Shown here piece after piece: positions 10,745 to 22,651 of a DNA stretch of 64,000 nt. Location of the stretch: the NCBI RefSeq assembly GCF_014839805.1, contig NC_051117.1:7130001-7194000 (forward strand), given 5' to 3'. This stretch comes from Manduca sexta (taxonomy: Eukaryota > Arthropoda > Insecta > Lepidoptera > Sphingidae). The notes under the pieces were generated by a model. It did no database searches. It was not told the origin of the DNA and worked only from the letters and a program-made list of their open reading frames with translations. Position 1 is the first letter of the stretch, and each line of letters starts with the position of its first letter. The position numbers and the translations under genes were made by a program.

Positions 10745-11212
10745 GTGGAATGGGGACGAGACAAATGTCCACAAGTTCATAACCCTAGGGCACACACCTC
10801 TAACGTTCCTAAAGTTATGTGTATACTTTGTGAATTATTACTTGCTTTAACGGTGACGGAAAACATCGTGAGAAAACCTATATACCCGAGAAATTCTCCA
10901 AGAATTTTGAAGGTATGTGAAGTCTGCTTTGCCACTAATTTATGGCAAGATGAAATGAGACATGAGATGGTATTTGGTCTTATTATTCTATGTACAAATG
11001 GTGCTTATATACTAATGTGGTACGTGACGTTCTTGAGTTAACACTTATCCAAGCATCTACATGATACTATGTGCGACGCTGTCGCTACATCTACTAATCC
11101 GCACTAGGCCAGCGTGGTGAACTAAGGCCTAATCCCTCTTGATAGCAAAGGAGGCCCGTGCCCAGCAGTAAAATAGTATACCTATATAATACAGGGCTGA
11201 TATTATTATTAT
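10745..11212 (+). mobile_element. SINE-A interrupted by an insertion
   Basis: The 5' half runs to GTATGTGAAGTCT near 10925. The 3' half resumes at ACTAATCCGCACTAGGCC near 11090 and continues into the ATT-rich tail. Between them lie about 160 bp unlike any SINE-A copy. Confidence 0.75.
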
Positions 11213-11218
11213 TTATAT

Positions 11219-11300
11219 GTATCGCCCTCTATCACATCATGCGACGGAACACATCCAAAGGTGCCCTAGTTTCACCTCTGCCTAATCCTTTAAAGATAAA
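11219..11300 (+). repeat. SINE-C fragment
   Basis: CACATCATGCGACGGAAC followed by CTGCCTAATCC matches the SINE-C 3' body. Eroded. Confidence 0.5.
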
Positions 11301-11664
11301 AGCAGTAAATGTAAACTCTCACTGAATTGTTTAAGATATTTAATTTCAAATAATGTCGGTAAACACCAAGCCGCGTAAGTATAACACAAGCATCTTATTT
11401 TTAGATCTAAGATCTCACAGACGTCTTAAGCAAACATTGTAAGTAGAACCGCAAGCCTACGTATGTTCTTTGGTGACCGCAAACGGGACATCCCTAAGTC
11501 GTTTGTGGGTATTATAATGTTGGGTAATACTTGCTTATTTATTTTGATTGTTTACTGTGAAATGGAAACTGAAATGACTATAATAATGATTTTATGTTTA
11601 CGCAAATGTGATGTTGAAATAAAAGTATTTATAGATTTTATCACGGTTTTTTTTTATAACTGAA

Positions 11665-11956
11665 TTAGCCGACCCGACAGAAGTTGTTCTGTCTAACTAT
11701 GAATTTGAAGTGCGCATTCTATCAATGGCTGATAATTATTTCAAACAACTGACAGTTATGTAAAATTAAATTATTGTCGTTAAGTTTTCTTAAATTTTCT
11801 AATTCTCCGCGCAATTTTTTTAATTTTTTCTTTCATAAGAACCTTCTCCTGACAATAACAAACACAACAACAAAAAAATATTGAAATATGTCCAGCCGTT
11901 CACGCGTGATGGCCTGATCAAGGAAAATTGGGATTCATTTTTATATAATATATAGA
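11665..11956 (-). mobile_element. Hel-3 Helitron-like element
   Basis: In reverse orientation it begins TCTATATATTATATAAA and carries GTTCACGCGTGA in the body (reverse). It ends at the CGACCCGACAG block next to TTAG, an eroded CTAG. Two better copies lie at 15301-15572 and 28179-28464. Confidence 0.7.
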
Positions 11957-12123
11957 TTATACTCACGGCTTCGTCCGTGTGAAGTTTTCCGGGATAAAAG
12001 TCCCGTTACATATTTTCTCCCGATGTTTCTACTTTAAAGCCTTCGTGGTAACAGGGTGGACCGAAATGAAAATATAAAAAAACGCAATAAAATCGGTAAA
12101 ATAGTTATATTTTAATTACTCTT

Positions 12124-12497
12124 ATAGTGAAAGAGGATCATATTAATAAATGGAACAGTATACTCGCCTTTACCTTTGTTAACATTGTGTCGAAAATCAT
12201 TAATAATAACGAATATTTTCATCAAAAAGTCCTAGTTTTACTTTTTTGTTTTTTTTTTATAATTTGTAGTTTAGCGCGAATATGGTGTGTTTGTGAGTGT
12301 ATTTCTGACTGTAAGTATGATGTTAGAGTTCCCTTAGAGTAGTAGTAGTAGCATTACAACGTGTAAAATTAATATGAAGTTTTATTGACATTTATTTAAT
12401 TTTTTTTTTTACATCTACGATTTGAGTAACTTATTGTAAAGTACTTTCAAGATGAGTATGATTTTAGTAATGCAATGTCAATAGAACCCAGTATATA
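12124..12497 (-). mobile_element. Diverged MITE-TA copy
   Basis: Reverse-oriented relative of 326-734. It shares TTACATCTACGATTTGAGTA, the GCGCGAATATG region, the GAATATTTTCATCAAAAAG block and end sequence GTAATGCAATGTCAATAGA. One end is well kept, the other strongly eroded. A chance open frame of 71 codons lies inside and is not a gene. Confidence 0.7.
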
Positions 12498-12751
12498 CCA
12501 CAAATGATATATTTATTGGTCGTTATATTAATTATGATTCCACGTACACGATTCCCAAGATAGGATATGCAAATATCCTAATCCGGGACAAACTGTTCCA
12601 GATTTGGCAATGACAAATTGCGCTAAGTGCCCGGCCTGTTCCCACATTGTACCAGCTGTCCCATAGTGTACTATTCACTGGATTGTGATGCAAAATTGTG
12701 ATTGTTGACATAATATAATCAGTACGGTGTTTGATTTACAGTGTTGGGGTT

Positions 12752-12773
12752 TATCGATATTTTTGTATCGATA
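12752..12773. promoter_or_regulatory. Paired DRE / BEAF-type motifs
   Basis: Two perfect TATCGATA octamers (12752-12759 and 12766-12773) start 14 bp apart. In Drosophila this is the binding site of DREF and, through CGATA, of BEAF-32. It marks housekeeping promoters and domain borders. No gene start is visible next to it, so function here is unproven. Confidence 0.35.
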
Positions 12774-13474
12774 TTTATTTCAAAACTAATTACATAGATA
12801 TTTATAAAAAAATATGTAACATAATTTCTATTGACTTGATTTATTTGTGATTTAAATTTTTTCTTTTATTTGCTTTTTATATTACAAACGTACATTTAAA
12901 TCTTTTCGAATTATTTATATAAAATTTTATTATTTGCTCTTTATATTGTAAAGTTCATTTTTTTTATATACATGAATCGTATTTGAGTTCATAAACCAAC
13001 ATTAGACCTCTTTAAAACTTCAACAAATAACTTGTAAACATCTCCACATTCAATCATCTGTAAAGTCCACAACACGCATATTTTATCGACAAAAATTCCC
13101 ACAAACACTTTATCGACAAAATCGAACCCCGCCCTAAATAATGATGGATTATCTCTCAAGCACAAAGCATTTGGCACCGCAACGACTATTAGTGAACAAA
13201 TGCATTGTCATTCAAATACACTGTTTAACCTGCATCCCAATGGATGCTTAGAAACGCAAAGGGTTAAGACCCTTAATATTAAAGAAATTGTGGGTGTACA
13301 TTACAATTGGCTTTGAAGAGGGCTTAAAACTATGCTGTAGCCTGTATAAGTTGCGTAATTGTATTAAAATAAAATAAAATAAAATGCTTTGTTCATCATG
13401 TAGGCGAACATAGTTGCACTTATGATAAGTCAAGGTACATGAGAATATTTAATTATTACTTAAGTAAAGTAGGT
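12774..13474. other. Unassigned AT-rich DNA
   Basis: No shared repeat and no supported gene. Short frames on the minus strand have no recognisable domain. Confidence 0.4.
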
Positions 13475-13592
13475 TATATTACGATTGCAGTGTAGATCTC
13501 AGGTTTAATACCCTCGTCGGGCAAATTTTCTGATAGTATATCAGCCATTTATATACTGTCCCACTGCTGCACGGGCCTCTTCTACTACTGAG
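13475..13592. repeat. Abutting SINE-C and SINE-A fragments
   Basis: 13475-13530 has a tRNA-like B-box region (CAGGTTTAATACCC) of SINE-C. 13535-13592 is the tail end of a reverse SINE-A, cut off after CTACTACTGAG. Confidence 0.6.
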
Positions 13593-13649
13593 TTTGTTAA
13601 TTTACTCTTTATTTTACTCAATTCAATAGTTATATTAGGTAATAAAACA

Positions 13650-14080
13650 ATATTGTTTTAAAGAATAATTATTGCTTGCAATAATCGTACGCAATTATCG
13701 AAGCAATGCTCGCCAACGATGAATCTTATGATAAATATTCCAAAAACTTGCTAAATAATTCTCCGTCCAAATGCGACTTAATAATATCAGCCATGTATAT
13801 ACTGTCCCACTGCTGCTCGGGCCTCCTCTACTACTGAGAGGGATTAGGCCTTAGTCCACCGCGCCGGCCTAGTTAGGGTTGCCAGATATTACATACCTTG
13901 GAAATTCTTAATGAGAACTTTTCAGGTATGCAGATTTCCTCACAATATTTTCCTTCAAAGCGATAATTCAGAAAGAATACACACATCAGTTTAGAAAAGT
14001 CAGAGGTGAGTGCCATTGGGTTTTGAACCTGCGGACATTAATTTCGTCAGATCGTTCCACAACCATCTAGACTATTGACG
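13650..14080 (-). mobile_element. SINE-A with a shared 3' flank of about 130 bp
   Basis: SINE-A in reverse occupies 13781-14080. The adjoining 13650-13780 (AAAGAATAATTATTGCTTGC, then ACTTGCTAAATAATTCTCC) recurs beside another SINE-A at 25360-25486 in the same arrangement. Flank and SINE were therefore copied together. Confidence 0.8.
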
Positions 14081-14476
14081 CTTTTTTAAATAAAATATAT
14101 ATAACAGGCATTTATTTCGGAAAACTTTTACGCATACAAATCCGCGAGCAAAAGCTACTATACTCAACAAAGACGATAAACTACAAATTGTATTGAGTAT
14201 TGCAAAATGTATTGTGGCCCAACATACCGATCAACACATTTTATATCCCACAATACATCGCATAAAGGGTTGAGAAACGGTAACAAGGATGTACTTAACC
14301 CTTCGCGCCCCCCACAATAGATCAATAGCCAATAATCTTATAATAGCTTAACCCTCCGATGCGACCCTATTGGTTTTATTGAATGGAAATCCGATTTTGT
14401 ATGTTTAAGAATAAAACAATTGTATAATTTTATTATCGTTATATTGAAATGAAAATGTTCGTTCGTTCATCACACA
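14081..14476. other. Unassigned DNA
   Basis: No shared repeat or gene seen. Confidence 0.4.
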
Positions 14477-14756
14477 TACTGGTGGTAGGTTTGTCATATG
14501 TGAGAGCCCGCCTGGGCTACCACCGCAATGTCTATTTCTGCCGCCAAGCAGCAGTGGATAGTCACTGTTGTGTTCCGGTTTGAAGAACATTGTAGCCAGT
14601 GTAACATCGTGAGACTTAACATTTCACGTCTCAGGATGGCGAGCACAGTAGAATACCAAACAATACTTTGTAATTCAAGGTGTTGGGTGGTGTTTCTACT
14701 GTATATGGGCGGTCATATTACTTACCATAGGGCGAACGGTAAGCTCGTCACTTCAT
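14477..14756 (+). repeat. Rep-1 copy
   Basis: Starts GGTGGTAGGTTTGTCATATG with GTGAGAGCCCGCCTGGG. It contains GCAATGTCTATTTCTGCCG and ends with GCGAACGGTAAGCTCGTC. The family recurs at 29574, 35173, 40210 and 62693. Class unknown, no coding capacity. Confidence 0.8.
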
Positions 14757-14966
14757 AAAAAAACACAAAAAAACCTGGTGATTAGATATAAACGTATTTG
14801 AAAGACCAAGACTTGATTACGTAGGAGTTACTTTTGATAAAATATATACAAAATTATTGCCATATATACCTATTCTTCGTATCAGAGAATGGAATTTCAT
14901 TGAAATTGGTATTTAACATAAATCAGTGAAAACAAAAAACATGATGAAAATGATTTGATATCATGA

Positions 14967-15035
14967 TGTTAGACATTGAAATAAACTATTTTTCGGATTT
15001 TTATTAATAAAATATAGTATTATTTCAATATCATG
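14967..15035. mobile_element. MITE-P remnant
   Basis: Left arm GAAATAAACTATTTTTCGG and right arm AAATATAGTATTATTTCA are inverted versions of each other. ATATCATGATG occurs on both sides, but part of it is palindromic, so it is not a secure target duplication. Confidence 0.5.
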
Positions 15036-15300
15036 ATGAAAAGTTTTTGAAGAATTTGTAAAGGAACATTTTTACTTGTGTACGTAAAGAACGAATAATA
15101 CAAATGAGGAATAATAATTAAATACTTATTCTCACCGGATTATAACATGATTCATACTAGGCCTACACATCTTAAAATGAAACATATATCATCACGCCTT
15201 GATATTCGAACAGGCACCCAGGAATACAACCAGAACATTCTTCACCAAATGTACGGAACTCATAACTTCCGTAGTCAAAATGATGCAGGAAGTCTCAAAA

Positions 15301-15572
15301 TCTAATAATCTCTATTTCCCTTGGTCACGCTATCACGCGTGAACGGCTGGAGCGATTTCACTAAATTTTGTTGTATTTGTTATTGTCAGGAAATGGTTCT
15401 TATGAAAGAAAAAAATTAAAAAATTGCGCGGAAAATAAGAAAATTTAAGAAAACTTAACGAAGATATTAATTTTATATAACTGTCAATTGTTTGAAATAA
15501 CTGTCAGTGATTGACAGAATGCGGGCTGCAAATTCATAGTTAAGACGGGACAACGTATGTCGGGTTAGCTAG
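15301..15572 (+). mobile_element. Hel-3, best-preserved plus-strand copy
   Basis: Begins TCTAATAATCTCTATTTCCC after A and ends GGGTTAGCTAG before T, the A|T insertion signature of Helitrons. The interior has CACGCGTGAACGGCTGGAG and CTGTCAATTGTTTGAAATAA. Non-coding. Confidence 0.75.
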
Positions 15573-16008
15573 TAAAACATAAAAATGTATTCTAACTAAA
15601 ATCAGTCCCGATTCAATAACAACAAAACAAAACGAAACACGCGACCCGACTTCATCACTCCTGCCGACAAAAAGGCAACAATAACAACCCTAAAATATTA
15701 TATTTCATCGATCTGAGAGGGTTATATTGATTATGATTGCGCGTGCGCAGATACAGATCAATGGATCAATAGTAACATGATCGTTTGTGTCGACCACGGA
15801 TAAAGAATATTGTTATAAATTAATAAACAAATGTGACATTCAAAGTTACTATATTCTGATGAGTCAGTGAAGATTAGGGCTAGACTTGAACACCAAATAA
15901 ATGGTTCTTTTCAAAATAGTTCATTTAACATTAACTGCCTTATACGGTAACTCGCCTAACATTTACTTGAACATTGTGAAAATACATGCCTTAATAACAT
16001 TAGGATAC

Positions 16009-16325
16009 GGCGAAAGCCTAGTTGGGTGTGGAACGGAATGCCGAGACGAATGTCCGCAGATTCAAAACCCACAAACTTTTCTAACTCCTAACTTTTCCAA
16101 AATTCTGTGTGTATTCTTTATGAATTATTGGTTGCTTTAACGGTGGAAAATATCGGGAGGAAACCTGCATACCTGAAAATTTCTTTATAGGAATTCTTAG
16201 GGTGTGTGAAGGCCAACCCGCACTAGGCCAGCGTGATGGACTAATAGCTTATACCTCTCTGTAGTAGAGGCCTGTGACCAACAGTGGGGCAATATATTAT
16301 ATATAATAAAAGCCTGACATTATTA
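16009..16325 (+). mobile_element. SINE-A copy, diverged
   Basis: Head GCGAAAGCCTAGTTGGGTG with an A box, B box region CAGATTCAAAACC (mutated), the usual body and a TATAAT-rich tail. Confidence 0.8.
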
Positions 16326-18419
16326 TATATAATATTAAGATAGACACAACAATCTAATACATTTAATATCATACTTAATAGAATTATGAATATTAGGCAA
16401 TTCAATAGTCTTGATAAATTTTGATATTTTTTTCTAGAATTTACTTATTATGACATCAAAAATCATGTGTAAATATTTCTGTTACTTAAGTATATGACTA
16501 GATGCAAATTAATATGATTCATCCATTGTCACAACTTCAAAGAAACAGTATCGTCTAAAAATAGTCCGTTATACTTCTGTCAATCAGGAAGTATGTATGA
16601 CGTAATAAAAAACTATAGACAAAATAAACGGTTATATAGAAAAAAATGCAAAAGACGCGACAATACCGTCCCCGCGAGTCCTAAACAATATTGTAATTAA
16701 TCTGCGCATCAGTCCCCAATTCTCACGTTTTTTTAATTACAACCCGGCAGCTGTTTTGTTCGACGTTAAAAAATAATGCCCCGGAACAAAATTATTCAAA
16801 AAAAAAACACGATAAAAACCGGTATTCAATTAAGCACACAAAAGAAATTACCGAGACGACTGCAACGTCTAATTATTCCATAGAATAATGCTCACACGAT
16901 ACCCAGTGTCTCCGACAATAACTTAAAAAACGTGACCCACAAAAGAATTTATGAATTAAATTAAAACTCGCACTGTCCTCAAGACAATTCGCGGGTAAAC
17001 ATACCAGAAGTTATATGCAAAATAGCTAAGGGTAAACCAGATATGCAAAGAGCCGTGCGAAGTGCAAACTGAAAAAGAAATAGATGAAAAAACCGCCGTG
17101 TATGGTAAATACAAAAACATTTTTTTTATTGTCTATTGCATACATTAAAGAGCGGAAGAACATCCCTTTCTCACAAATATGCAAATACGTGGACACTTAA
17201 TCTTTTATTTTAATGCCATCTTTTTGTTAGTTCCAATAGGGGAAGAGGATGTAAAATTAATGATTTCGTGCTATGCAAAGTCTGTGTGGGAATCGGATTT
17301 TTTTTTGTTTTTCTGAGGGTAAGATGTCCGTTGGAGACTGTGGGTACGGAATCTGAGATGGATATACCTGATTAAAAAAGCATAAATAGTTGTTATTTAA
17401 TTTTTAGAATTGATAATGAAGAAATAAAAAAGACTATGAATAATATCTCCGAGATCAAGTCTTGGTGTATGTGAAGTGGAAGTCGAAAGCGGAAGTACTG
17501 GGTTCAGTTCCTAGATAAGAGTCGATTTGTCTGATCGTCCGTTAGTCAGGGTGGCAGTCAAGGTATCAGGTGGTCGTAAAAACTGAGCTAAAATATTTGC
17601 AACATGTTTAAAATATATGTTACACCAACCCCTTCTCTGAACAGGTCAATTACACTGAGGTATTGGAAGATTTTTTTACAGCAATGGACTAATTGATATT
17701 TTTATGACTTATAAAATAGATCATATATATTATTAATTTTAAATAATGTTTTAAAAATACAATATTTTTTGTTTCAGGTATGTCAAAACAGCAACAGTAA
17801 GTACTATTGCAGACAACAAATTCATGCAAAAATCAATTATAGAGATTGCAAATACAATGTTATTACATCTAAATCCAACATAATTTGCATAAAATCGATC
17901 ATGCATTTGATGTACCAATACCGTGTAGCGGCATCTATTGATAAATCATGGAACTATGTGATAGTTCCTGCGCATTTACCTAGATGGCGTTGACTATTCG
18001 TTTGTAGCTTTCAACTCGCGCGCACTTGATTATAGAGGACATAGCTCTACTGGTTTAACTCTACAAAAATCTTTTAACATTTTTCTGATTGTTATCTCGT
18101 ATTAAGGGGTTATAGCACTGTGAATTTGATTGAAAAATATAAATTTATTTTGGAAGAGATTTTAAAACATAAGGGGCTACGTTTTTAAATCCTAGATTAA
18201 CGTAATGTTTACCACGAGTTGTTTTTGATGAGTGCCAAGTTACATTTTATCAGCACTCATAAATATAATGTTACTATTTTAATCATAACCTAAAAAGCGT
18301 GATACATACAATTTAAAAAATGTAACTACCTACTGTATGTATCGTAAGTACGTATATAAAAATTTGTAAAATAAATTTATTTTGATTTTTGATCTATAAA
18401 CGGCTTATGACTTAACAAA
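16326..18419. other. Repeat-poor stretch with a SINE-like fragment
   Basis: About 2 kb without the families named here. At 17480-17590 a GGGTTCAGTTCC B-box-like motif suggests a fragment of another tRNA-derived SINE. The frame at 17769-17993 has no domain and I do not call it a gene. Confidence 0.4.
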
Positions 18420-19100
18420 TCAAAATTTTTGACACTGGCATGACAATCCTGAAGCTAAGATTTTATACTAAACGCCCGCTTCCCGCGCATATGGCCTTGA
18501 ACATTCGTTCCGTACATTTACGATGCAGGAGTTTCGGGCGGGAACATTCAGTTTTACCAAAAAATCTTTTTGAAAACATTAAACTACCATATAATTTAAT
18601 ATTCCTTATTAAATTGTCCGCCAGAAGTGTTGCTTCATGATTGCAAATTAAAGTAATGTGTACTTTAGGAGGAGATGCACGAAATGGTCAATTTTAGTCC
18701 CATTTTTTATTAAGAAATTGATGAAACAATGACATTATAATTTATTTAAGGTTTACGCGAATATTAGACGTTAAAATAAAACTATTTCTCGCACTTTATC
18801 GCGGTTTTTGTGTTATAATTATCAACCGACATTTCGAAGACTTTGCAGCCTTCGTGGTCACGGGGCAGACTGAACTGAATATCGGGAGAAAAGTATAATA
18901 CAAAAGCCGAAAAATAGTTTTATTTTCACACATTATAAAAAAGAACCAAATTAAAGGTGACGTATTATGAAAACATTATTTTTTTCTATGTCATCTATCA
19001 ATATTTTCCAACACATTCTGAAAATACGCTAAGCGTGTCGTTTTGCACAAGCGCCTAAACTCCAAAGCGTTATACCTTCAAGAGACGATCAAAATATTGA
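18420..19100. repeat. Old diverged repeat, copy 1 (partner 58500-58990)
   Basis: Shares ordered blocks with 58500-58990: ATGGCCTTGAACATT, CCTTATTAAATTGTC, TGATGAAACAATGACATTAT and AATACGCTAAGCG...TTTTGC. Here the blocks are interrupted by a MITE-P. The minus strand has a short open frame with a related counterpart in the partner, so decayed coding DNA is possible. I recognise no family. Confidence 0.5.
18773..18926. mobile_element. MITE-P, best copy
   Basis: Arms AAAATAAAACTATTTCTCG (18773-18791) and its near-complement ending TAGTTTTATTTT (18908-18926) enclose a core with TTTATCGCGGTTTTTG and GCAGCCTTCGTGGTCACGGG. The core recurs in pieces near 12030, 25280 and 33300. Confidence 0.65.
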
Positions 19101-19359
19101 TAGCTTGTTCGGTGCTGTTTTTTCAAACATTCAATAGTTATTGCAAGTCATACCTTACCTACGTAATAAGGTATTACAAATTTATTGTAGTTAATTTGAC
19201 GGAAAAACCGATAAACATGAGTATCTTTAAAGTTAGTCGGACATTGGTTTTTTTCCTAACATCTGTCTACATTAAGCCTTTATTGCTATTACTGCTAGTT
19301 ACAATACGTGTCTATTAACTTATTATATTTATTTCCAACTCCTCCCTATCTTTCTATTT
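19101..19359. other. Unassigned DNA
   Basis: AT-rich. The open frame over this stretch is hydrophobic and low-complexity, with no recognisable domain. Confidence 0.35.
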
Positions 19360-19870
19360 GATTAATTTCGTTTCGGGATACTGACATAGTGTTCCCTGAG
19401 ACTCGCCCAGCTTCACCGCTTGTCATGAAATGCGTGCCACTACTGATCCTGGCTTACAGGAGTTGTAGTGGTGGCGTAAAGGCGGGAAAGTCTCCATTAT
19501 ATATATATATTTAACTATTTATTATCATATCTGGTACATTATATCGGCAAACGGTTTCCTTGCTGCAACAATAAAGGTCTCCTCCAAGAATTTCTATAGA
19601 ATTCTATCTTTAACTATAAGGATCTATCCAAGGTCTACTACTTTTTCTTCCCGCAGTAAGAATCCATGTCATGGATGCCTTCCTTAAACATGGGGAGCGG
19701 AGGAATGACTGTTAGACTCACCGGCCTTCCGACCCAGATGCCATCTAGATGCTCATCTAGGCCGGCATAAAGGTGTCAACTGCCGAGGGGTAATCATATC
19801 TTGTCAGTCAACGTTCTATTGGACACTCCACTTACTATCAGGTGCAGGGTTTGAGTTTGCAGTGCACATG
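19360..19870 (+). repeat. Composite repeat ending in Rep-2
   Basis: 19360-19758 holds GC-richer sequence (ATGAAATGCGTGCCAC; AACATGGGGAGCGGAGGAAT) that looks like decayed retroelement DNA. 19759-19870 is the Rep-2 3' part with GCCGAGGGGTAATCATATC and the ATTGGACACTCCACTTAC end. Confidence 0.5.
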
Positions 19871-20387
19871 TAAAAAAATAGTTGGGGTCCCTACTAATTT
19901 TATACCATCATACCGACTGAAACCTTCAATGGCCGGTTTTATACCACGTGATATGGTTCCAGGGGTCGATAATGCATCCGAATTGCCCAGACTTGTCTCC
20001 GCAAGGCCTGGAACTTACTTTATGCTGTCTTCCTGCACTTACACATCAATCTATTTACTGCAATTATACACTTATTAATAAAAATGTAAAGAATTTGTCT
20101 TCGTTTAAACACGTCTGCCTCTGAACCTACTGTTCTAATTTCGAAAATAATAAAAATATAAAACCAGAATTTGCCTTGGTTACATAGACTCTCAATATAC
20201 TCCGTTTAGATAAAGATAAGAAAAAGGGCACACGCTAGCGATGCATGCAATAGCAACTAAATAATATTGTCGTCTTAACTATACGAGTATTTATTAAATA
20301 CAAAACTTATAACAAATGACAACCTATACTCACTGCCTAATACTATAAGAAATAAGCGTAACGATAACTTTATAGTAATTATTATAA
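19871..20387. other. Unassigned AT-rich DNA
   Basis: No shared repeats or gene seen. Confidence 0.4.
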
Positions 20388-20598
20388 TCTATACATATAA
20401 AACAAAGTCCCCTTTTTCTGTCCGTGTGTATTGTCGATTTTCTCAAAATCTACTCAACGGATTTTTATGAAATTTGGTATGGAAATATTTTAAGACCCTG
20501 GGAAGGTTATAGGCTACTTTCTATCCCGGGAAAATCTATAACAGGACCTTTATCACGAAAAACTCTTGCACGCGGGCGAAGTCGCGAAAAATGGCTGG
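20388..20598 (+). mobile_element. Hel-2 Helitron-like element
   Basis: Starts TCTATACATATAAAACAAAG after A. It carries CAACGGATTTTTATGAAATT and GACCCTGGGAAGG, and ends at GCGGGCGAAGTCGCG hairpin sequence then CTGG before T, which fits the Helitron CTRR terminus. Confidence 0.75.
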
Positions 20599-20899
20599 TT
20601 ATGGAAAAAAAACACGCAAAGGAATTCTATCATAAACATAATAAACAGGTCGTTATAAATCAAAATTATCTAAAGAATTAGCGGCGTAATTAATTAAATA
20701 AGTTTGCTGAAGTTCCGGGTTGTAATACAAAATTTGATAATTGTTCTATTGATGTTTCAAGGACTTGTAGAGGAAGACATTGCGTTGTAAAAGAACTTAA
20801 GGTTAATAACGCAAAATTCTCTGAACGAATTTGTATAGTTTGATACAAAGATAGATTATAAATCCTGGATTCTGTATGGACTCTCTAAAGTGTACCCAC

Positions 20900-21170
20900 T
20901 GTACCTGATGGTAAATGAAGTGAAGTCTGGATAGAATGTCGATTAAGAGGTTACTCCTCGCCAGTCGACAAAATTATGCAGGCCTGTTGGAACCGGATAT
21001 ACAGGCTGATCCCGGGACGCGACACTTACGCAGGGCACTATGGCGGGTTTTCAAACCTTGTGTACGGTGGTCGCTATCCGGGCGGATATAAAATATATCC
21101 AACAAACTGGATATACACAGATTCCGGAACACGACATATTTAGGGCCAATAATGGCCTCCGGATCAAATA
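20900..21170 (-). repeat. Rep-2 copy plus a second partial
   Basis: A nearly complete reverse Rep-2 (ACCTGATGGTAAATGAAGTG to GGGCGGATATAAAATATATC) is followed at about 21106 by a second partial stretch with GGATATACACAG and CCGGAACACGAC. Confidence 0.75.
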
Positions 21171-21253
21171 CACATACAAGTATATATTTGATTATCCCGA
21201 ACAAGTATAACGTGGAAGTTCGGCAAATACACGGACCCGCGTGCAACGCCTAG

Positions 21254-21700
21254 TCCTACTTATTCTAATATTATAAATGCGAAAGTTTGTGAGGATGGAT
21301 GTATGTATGTTTGTTCCTCTTTCACGAAAAAACTACTAAACGGATTTGGATGAAACTACAGTAATATTGGTTTTACATTAGAAGAATAGATAGGCTACAA
21401 TTTATAATGATTTTGTGTAATTTGGTCATAATATAACGATACATATCAAGTAAGTAGGAAAAAAATTTCTATCTTAGCGTACGCTGCCTAAACCTTTGGA
21501 GTTAGACAAATATGATGTACCGAAGGATTGTTTGCATTAAATAGTTCTAAATAAAAGTCCGCGACAGCATATCTACCTTTTATGTGGAAGCCACTATGAC
21601 TAAAATAGTGAGACATAAATAATTAAATCGGATACTTTTTTAGCGGGACTTTCGTCCCAGAAATCCTGTTCACGCGGGCGAAGCCACGACCAAAAGCTAG
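21254..21700 (+). mobile_element. Hel-1 long form (447 bp)
   Basis: Typical Hel-1 start and hairpin plus AAAAGCTAG end, with an extra internal module of about 200 bp (CGCTGCCTAAACCTTTGGAG onward). The same module is in the Hel-1 at 26545-27380 but not in the short copies. It gives a SINE-free version of that nested locus. Confidence 0.8.
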
Positions 21701-22084
21701 TATTAAATACAATTAAAACCCATAAAACATAAGTTAACACATTTTATAGTTATTTATAATGAATAGAAACCTTTGCAAATTCGGTAGTCACGAACAACTA
21801 TTTTAATCCAATTGTTTCTTTAACCTCAGAACCTGTTCGTACGACCTTGAGTCCGTCAAAATCATAATACGTTGATCATAAATATTGTTAATGCTAAGAA
21901 ACTTATGTGTTGAATCATTTAATCGATGATCGAAGATAATTTGGTAGGTAACGTCTCGGCTGTGTTTCTGGCATTGCTTTAGTCCATAAGCGACGGATGC
22001 TGCTTAACATCAAGCCGCTCGTTTGCCTACTAATGACAATATATTAATATTACTAATACAATAAAAAAAAAGAAATCTTTAATA
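21701..22084. other. Unassigned DNA
   Basis: Around 21965-22025 a GACGGATGCTGCTTAACATC phrase resembles common repeat ends. No gene seen. Confidence 0.35.
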
Positions 22085-22550
22085 CAAATACATTTACTCC
22101 CTTATTCATAGACGTTATTTATCTAAGGACGGAGCATTGCTATGATAACGAGTCTGTTTCTCAGTGCTGACGGCATAGCAGCCTTCGCAGTGCGTAGACA
22201 TAGGGCCGTTGTGATAGCCCTTTGTTCGTGGAGTGCTATAGGCTATATATCATCACGCTATACCCAATAGGAGCGGGGCAGTAATGGCTAATCTCAGGAA
22301 CTACCGGTCCAAACTGAAAAATTCTTTTTGCGTTGGATAGCCCTTTATTCGTAGAGTGCTATATGATATATATCATCACGCTATACCTAATAGGAGCGGA
22401 GCAGTAATGGCTAATCTCAGGAACTACCGATTCGAACTGAAAAAATATTTTTGTGTTGAATAGCCCTTTGTTTGTAGAGTGCTCTAAGTTATATATCATC
22501 ACGCTATGACTAATAGAAGCGGAGCAGTAATGAAACATGTTGCAAAAACG
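22085..22550 (+). repeat. Tandem array, three 123-bp units
   Basis: Units begin at 22213, 22336 and 22459, exactly 123 bp apart. Each starts with ATAGCCCTTT and carries CATCACGCTAT and GAGCGG(G/A)GCAGTAATG. The third stops short. The 5' neighbour 22085-22212 and the 3' continuation look like the single-copy flanks of the same older repeat. Confidence 0.85.
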
Positions 22551-22651
22551 GGGACAATTTATTAGTTTTGAGAGCTTCCGTTGCGTGCGCTGCGTAAACG
22601 GTTAGAGTTATGCAACAATGATGTATGACGGGATTGTTCCTCTTAAAAAGT

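Noticed and set aside
12588..12602. Steroid-receptor-type palindrome GGGACAAACTGTTCC
   Set aside because: Resembles a vertebrate glucocorticoid response element, but insects lack that receptor and one half-site is imperfect.
14959..15039. 11-bp target duplication ATATCATGATG around a MITE-P
   Set aside because: Part of the motif is itself palindromic and belongs to the local inverted structure, so it is not independent evidence of insertion.
22213..22550. CRISPR array
   Set aside because: Contiguous 123-bp units without alternating short repeats and unique spacers, in eukaryotic DNA.
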